Below are positions 60,536 through 64,000 of a DNA stretch of 64,000 nucleotides, one piece after another. A program made the translations under genes and the position numbers. This stretch comes from Bradyrhizobium sp. dw_411. Lineage in GTDB: Bacteria > Pseudomonadota > Alphaproteobacteria > Rhizobiales > Xanthobacteraceae. A model generated the notes under the pieces. It saw only the letters and a program-made list of their open reading frames with translations, was not told where the DNA came from and did not search any database. Numbering within the stretch: the first letter of the stretch is position 1; each line of letters opens with the position of its first letter. The stretch is taken from assembly GCF_018449695.1 (NCBI RefSeq), contig NZ_JAAVUY010000016.1, positions 102,614 through 166,613 on the forward strand, read 5' to 3'.

Positions 60536-61816
60536 TCACCATCCAAACCATTCCGCCTTGCGCGGCAGTTCCACCGTCTTGACCTTTTCGAGCTTGATGG
60601 TGCCCTTGGCCATCACGTCGTTGATGTCGCCATCGGTCGCGCCGGAGACTTTCGAGCGGTAGAGATCGACGGTCGTGGTCGGCCGGTGATCCTTCTCGGT
60701 CCAGGTCGAGGGATTGCAGACGCCTTCCATGCCGGCCGGCACCCAGTTGGCTTTCTGGTAGAAGCCCTTGGCGACGTTCTCGCCGGTGGCGCCGCCGTTC
60801 TTGGCGGCCCAGTCGAGCGCTTCCTTCATGTAGAGCGCGGTGCAGACGCCGGCGATGTAATGCACGGGACGATAGACCTTGCCTGTCGGGTCGGACATTT
60901 TCGAAATCTCCACCACAGTCTTCATGCCCGGGGCGTTGCCGCCCCAGCCCACTGCGGTGCGCAGCGGGAAGATCACGCCATCGGCTGCATCGCCGGCGGC
61001 CTTGGCGCCGTTTTCATCCATGCCCCAGACGTTGCTGAGAAACTGAATGTCCACGCCCGCGGTCTTGCAGGCCTTCATCACGGAGATGTTGGAGGCGGCG
61101 GTATTGCCCAGATAAGCGTAATTGGCGCCGGCGCTCTTGAGGCTCAGGCATTGCGCGCTGTAATCGCCAGGCGCGAGCGCGAACACCAGCGGCGGCAGCA
61201 CTTCGAATCCGAGTTCGGTGGCGAGCGCTTCGCCCGCTGCTTTGGGAGCATTCGGATAGGGATGGTTGGCGCCCATATGCACGAATTTCGGCTTGCCGGG
61301 TTTGCCCTTGGACTTCCAGTCCTCGGCGGCCCAAGTCAATTCGGCGCGCAGCGCATCGGAGTAACTCGGGCCGTAGAAGAAATTATACGGCGCGGCTTTT
61401 GCTTTCCCGCTGGTGCCTTCGGGATCTGTCAATGCGGCGGCATAGGAGCCCGAGATATCCGGAATCTTGTCCTGCGCGAGGAAGCCGGTCAGCGCCTCGG
61501 TGTCGGCAGTGCCCCAACCCATGATCGCCGCGACCTTGTCGCCGCCGGACCATTTCTTGTAGAGCGCGATCGCGCGCGGCACTTGATAGCCGTAATCATT
61601 GCTGTCGACATTGAGCTGCTTGCCGCCGACGCCGCCGTTCTTGTTGACCCAGGCGAAGGTATCCGCGACGCCTTGTCCGTAGGGCGTGCCGACGTCGGAC
61701 GTGCCGCCCGAGAGATCCTGAAGATGGCCGATGGATATCTGGGCTTGCGCGCTCGTTGCTGCGGCGCCGAGCAGCAGCGCGAGCGAAACGGTACCGAGCA
61801 GTGATTTCATCGTCAT
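60536..61816 (-). CDS. ABC transporter periplasmic substrate-binding protein (Liv type)
   Basis: The 426-residue protein has a signal peptide (MTMKSLLGTVSLALLLGAAA, cleavage after SAQA) and a periplasmic-binding fold of the leucine/urea type: QISIGHLQDLSGGTSDVGTPYGQGV, KWSGGDKVAAIMGWGTADTEALTG near 93-116, and LSNVWGMDENGAKAAGDAADGV. The ligand is uncertain; the neighbouring acyl-CoA ligase hints at an organic or aromatic acid rather than an amino acid. The ATG at 61816 follows GGAGGA with seven-base spacing, deciding it over the ORF's earlier codon. Confidence 0.88.
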   Translation of the reverse strand: MTMKSLLGTVSLALLLGAAATSAQAQISIGHLQDLSGGTSDVGTPYGQGVADTFAWVNKNGGVGGKQLNVDSNDYGYQVPRAIALYKKWSGGDKVAAIMGWGTADTEALTGFLAQDKIPDISGSYAAALTDPEGTSGKAKAAPYNFFYGPSYSDALRAELTWAAEDWKSKGKPGKPKFVHMGANHPYPNAPKAAGEALATELGFEVLPPLVFALAPGDYSAQCLSLKSAGANYAYLGNTAASNISVMKACKTAGVDIQFLSNVWGMDENGAKAAGDAADGVIFPLRTAVGWGGNAPGMKTVVEISKMSDPTGKVYRPVHYIAGVCTALYMKEALDWAAKNGGATGENVAKGFYQKANWVPAGMEGVCNPSTWTEKDHRPTTTVDLYRSKVSGATDGDINDVMAKGTIKLEKVKTVELPRKAEWFGW

Positions 61817-61871
61817 GAGCAATTCCTCCGGTTTTTTATTTAAGGTCATTGTAGCCAGTCCCGTTCCAACC

Positions 61872-62945
61872 TCAATGCGAAAACGGGTAGAGTTTCCAGT
61901 ACGTCTTGATCTGCCGCCAGCGATGCGCGAGGCCGTCCGGCTCGAACATCAAAAACGCGATGATGATCAGGCCAATCGCGATCTCGCGCAAAAACGTGAT
62001 GTTGTTGTTGAGCGACAGCGCCTTGTCGATCGCGCTGCCCTTGAGGCCAGAGCTGATCCATTCCATCGATTCCGGCAGCAGCACCACGAATGCCGTGCCC
62101 ATCAGCGTGCCCATGATCGAGCCGGTGCCGCCGATGATCACCATCGCAAGGAAGATGATGGAGCGGTCGATGCCGAACCCTTCATTGGAGACGACGAGCT
62201 GATAATGCGCGTAGAGCGCGCCGCTGATGCCGGCGAAAAACGCCGCGAGGCCGAACGACAGCGTGCGGTATTTCGTAAGATTAATGCCCATGATCTCGGC
62301 GGAGAGATAATGGTCGCGGATCGCGACCAGCGCGCGGCCGTCGCGGGTGCGCATCAGGTTCGTTACCAGGAGATAGCTCACCACGAGATAGGCCAGCACC
62401 ACGTAAAAATATTGCTTATCGCCGCGGAACGTATAGCCGAAGATCGAGAACGGATTGGCGCTGGCGGGTACCGATCCGCCGGAGAACCATTCGGCGCGCG
62501 AGAAGAAATCGAGCAGGATATATTGCGCGGCCAGCGTTGCGATGACGAGATAGAGTCCCTTGAGGCGCGCTGCCGGCACGCCGAAGATCAGGCCGACCAG
62601 CGCCGTGATCACGCCGGCCAGCGGGATTGCGAAGAATACCGGGATCGGCAGCGTGTTGGAGATATAGGCCGAGGTGAAGGCGCCGAACAGAAAGAACGCG
62701 GCATGGCCGATCGAGATCTGTCCGGTGAAGCCGACGAGAATATTCAGGCCAAGCGCGGCGATGGCAAATATGCCGATCTGGATCAGCGTACTGAGCCAGT
62801 AGGCGCTGAGCACCAGCGGCGCGAAACAAGTCAGCACGACGCCAAGAATGGCCATGTTGCGGCTGGTCGTGGTCGGAAAGATCGTGGTGTCCGCCGCATA
62901 GGTCGTGCGGTAGTCGCCGGAAGGAATGAGGGAGGGGCCTGCCAT
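61872..62945 (-). CDS. livM: Branched-chain amino acid-type ABC transporter permease
   Basis: The 357-residue inner-membrane protein has about nine or ten transmembrane helices and the family motifs ALGLNILVGFTGQISIGHAAFF near 63-84, TRDGRALVAIRDHYLSAEIMGIN near 199-221, and IGGTGSIMGTLMGTAFVVLLPE near 271-292. It starts six bases after the livH stop. The C-terminus has an extra basic tail. It pairs with LivH as the translocation pathway. Confidence 0.93.
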   Translation of the reverse strand: MAGPSLIPSGDYRTTYAADTTIFPTTTSRNMAILGVVLTCFAPLVLSAYWLSTLIQIGIFAIAALGLNILVGFTGQISIGHAAFFLFGAFTSAYISNTLPIPVFFAIPLAGVITALVGLIFGVPAARLKGLYLVIATLAAQYILLDFFSRAEWFSGGSVPASANPFSIFGYTFRGDKQYFYVVLAYLVVSYLLVTNLMRTRDGRALVAIRDHYLSAEIMGINLTKYRTLSFGLAAFFAGISGALYAHYQLVVSNEGFGIDRSIIFLAMVIIGGTGSIMGTLMGTAFVVLLPESMEWISSGLKGSAIDKALSLNNNITFLREIAIGLIIIAFLMFEPDGLAHRWRQIKTYWKLYPFSH

Positions 62946-62951
62946 AATGAT

Positions 62952-63845
62952 TTACACCCGCTCGATGTCTTTGGTGCCGAACAGGCCATAGGGCTTGATC
63001 ATGAGAATAATGATCAGCACGTAGAACGGCGCGACTTCATAGAGATTGCCCCAGTGCAGATATTCGCTGTCGATATATTGCGCGATGTTTTCCAGTAGCC
63101 CGATGATGATGCCGCCCAGCACCGCGCCGCCGATCGAGTCGAGGCCGCCCAGGATCGCCGCGGGAAATACCTTGATGCCGTAGGCTGACAGGCCCGACGA
63201 CACGCCGTTGACGACGGCGACCACCACGCCCGCGACTGCCGACACGGTTGCGGAGATCGCCCACGCCATCGCGAACACGCTTTTCACCGAAATGCCGAGC
63301 GACTGCGCGACCTGCTGGTTGAACGCGGTGGCGCGCATCGCCAGACCATATTTGGAGACGCGGAAGAACCACGCCATCCCGAGCATCATCGCGACCGATA
63401 CCACGAGGCTCATGACATAGACGGTCTGAATCTGCAGGCCGAGGAAGTTCACAGACTGGCTGGTGAACACCTGCGGGAACGGCTGCGGATTGACGCCGAA
63501 GATCCATTTCAGCGACGCCTGAAACACGGTGGAGAGGCCGATCGTCACCATGATCACCGAAATGATCGGCTCGCCAATCATCGGCCGCAGGATCACGATC
63601 TGAATCGCGATGCCGAATGCAAACATGAACACCAGCGTCAGCGGCATGCCGACCCAGAACGGTACTTGATATTTGGTGAGCAGCGCCCAGCACACCCAGG
63701 CCCCGACCAGCAGCAATTCGCCCTGCGCGAAATTCACCACCTGCGTGGCCTTGTAGATCAGCACAAACGACATCGCCACCACGCCGTAAAGCGTACCGAC
63801 CACGAGGCCGTTGACGAGGAGCTGGATGAGGAAGTGGAGGTTCAT
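62952..63845 (-). CDS. livH: Branched-chain amino acid-type ABC transporter permease
   Basis: The 297-residue permease starts MNLHFLIQLLVNGLVVGTLYG and has SFVLIYKATQVVNFAQGELLLVGAW near 27-51, AMRATAFNQQVAQSLGISVKSVFAMAW near 172-198, and FPAAILGGLDSIGGAVLGGIIIGLLEN near 235-261, all diagnostic of LivH. I chose 63845 because the longer frame reads through the repeat upstream. It is the first transporter gene seen on this strand. Confidence 0.93.
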   Translation of the reverse strand: MNLHFLIQLLVNGLVVGTLYGVVAMSFVLIYKATQVVNFAQGELLLVGAWVCWALLTKYQVPFWVGMPLTLVFMFAFGIAIQIVILRPMIGEPIISVIMVTIGLSTVFQASLKWIFGVNPQPFPQVFTSQSVNFLGLQIQTVYVMSLVVSVAMMLGMAWFFRVSKYGLAMRATAFNQQVAQSLGISVKSVFAMAWAISATVSAVAGVVVAVVNGVSSGLSAYGIKVFPAAILGGLDSIGGAVLGGIIIGLLENIAQYIDSEYLHWGNLYEVAPFYVLIIILMIKPYGLFGTKDIERV

Positions 63846-63870
63846 GTTGGTTGACCGCCGAGAGCCGCAG

Positions 63871-63980
63871 ACCTCTTCCCCTCTCCCCTTGTGGGAGAGG
63901 GTGGCTTCGCGAAGCGAAGACGGGTGAGGGGTTCTCTCGGCATCGTAATCTGCTGATCGAGACCCCTCACCCAACCGCGT
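63871..63980. repeat. Intergenic repeat, CTCTCCCCTTGTGGGAGAGG type
   Basis: CCCCTCTCCCCTTGTGGGAG, then GTGGCTTCGCGAAGCGAAGA, CGGGTGAGGGG and, further on, CCCCTCACCC. It is a dispersed stem-loop repeat common in Bradyrhizobium intergenic DNA, here just upstream of livH and near the window edge. Confidence 0.75.
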
Positions 63981-64000
63981 TTGTATCGACCGGCGGTGCT

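Noticed and set aside
61731..63098. 455-residue plus-strand frame
   Set aside because: It is antisense to livM and shows the charged, His/Arg/Asp-rich composition of a reverse-strand high-GC shadow.

Overview
The window looks like chromosome from a Bradyrhizobium/Rhodopseudomonas-type alphaproteobacterium (Nitrobacteraceae). The reasons are high-GC codon use, an Omp25/31-like porin, a Liv-type ABC transporter beside a PaaK-like ligase, and several intergenic repeat families that I recognise from Bradyrhizobium genomes. No rRNA, tRNA, insertion sequence or CRISPR array is visible. About 50 protein genes are supported.

Layout. (1) 0.2-0.9 kb: a fluoride riboswitch, a 59-residue membrane ORF and the fluoride channel gene crcB. 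(2) 0.9-1.7 kb: repeats. (3) 1.7-4.4 kb: a class II aldolase divergent from mtnP-mtnA, the gene set of the 5'-methylthioadenosine 'DHAP shunt'. (4) 4.6-6.8 kb: an outer-membrane beta-barrel and a CaiB-type CoA transferase. (5) 7.3-21.7 kb: surface and secretion genes. These are a TylF-like methyltransferase with a helical-repeat front end, a glycosyltransferase-like fusion, a 1292-residue subtilase/FG-GAP exoprotein, a large membrane protein with a small partner, and methyltransferases. (6) 21.7-33 kb: asnB, a GtrB-like glycosyltransferase, an ABC polysaccharide exporter (wzm/wzt), C-methyltransferase-like proteins, a WbuC cupin and an RmlD-like reductase. (7) 33-44.5 kb: a 12-gene minus-strand run that looks like a dedicated pathway for a high-carbon (C7/C8) or branched nucleotide sugar. 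It has a split transketolase, a SIS isomerase, a kinase/nucleotidylyltransferase fusion, a second nucleotidyltransferase, a HAD phosphatase, two SDR enzymes, a zinc-type dehydrogenase, an APH-fold kinase, a methyltransferase and a glycosyltransferase. (8) 44.8-56.4 kb: a flippase, a second asnB, glycosyltransferases, acetyltransferases, a polymerase-like membrane protein and a WbpB/WbpD/WbpE-like amino-sugar trio. (9) 56.6-58.2 kb: a TPR protein with a glycosyltransferase-like tail. (10) 58.2-64 kb: a PaaK-like ligase and livF, a substrate-binding protein, livM and livH.

Taken together, about 46 kb (7-53 kb and its flanks) is one large surface-polysaccharide (O-antigen or capsule) island. It carries parts of both an ABC-transporter export route and a flippase/polymerase route. 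I see no initiating sugar-phosphate transferase and no chain-length regulator here, so those must lie elsewhere.

The most interesting unexplained signals are four. The first is the transketolase-centred sugar operon with its reversed-order HldE-like fusion. The second is a helical repeat shared between the TylF-like methyltransferase and the C-terminus of Wzt. The third is a pair of diverged methyltransferase-like proteins that share an NxGTxEHxxNQ signature. The fourth is the small ORF between the fluoride riboswitch and crcB.
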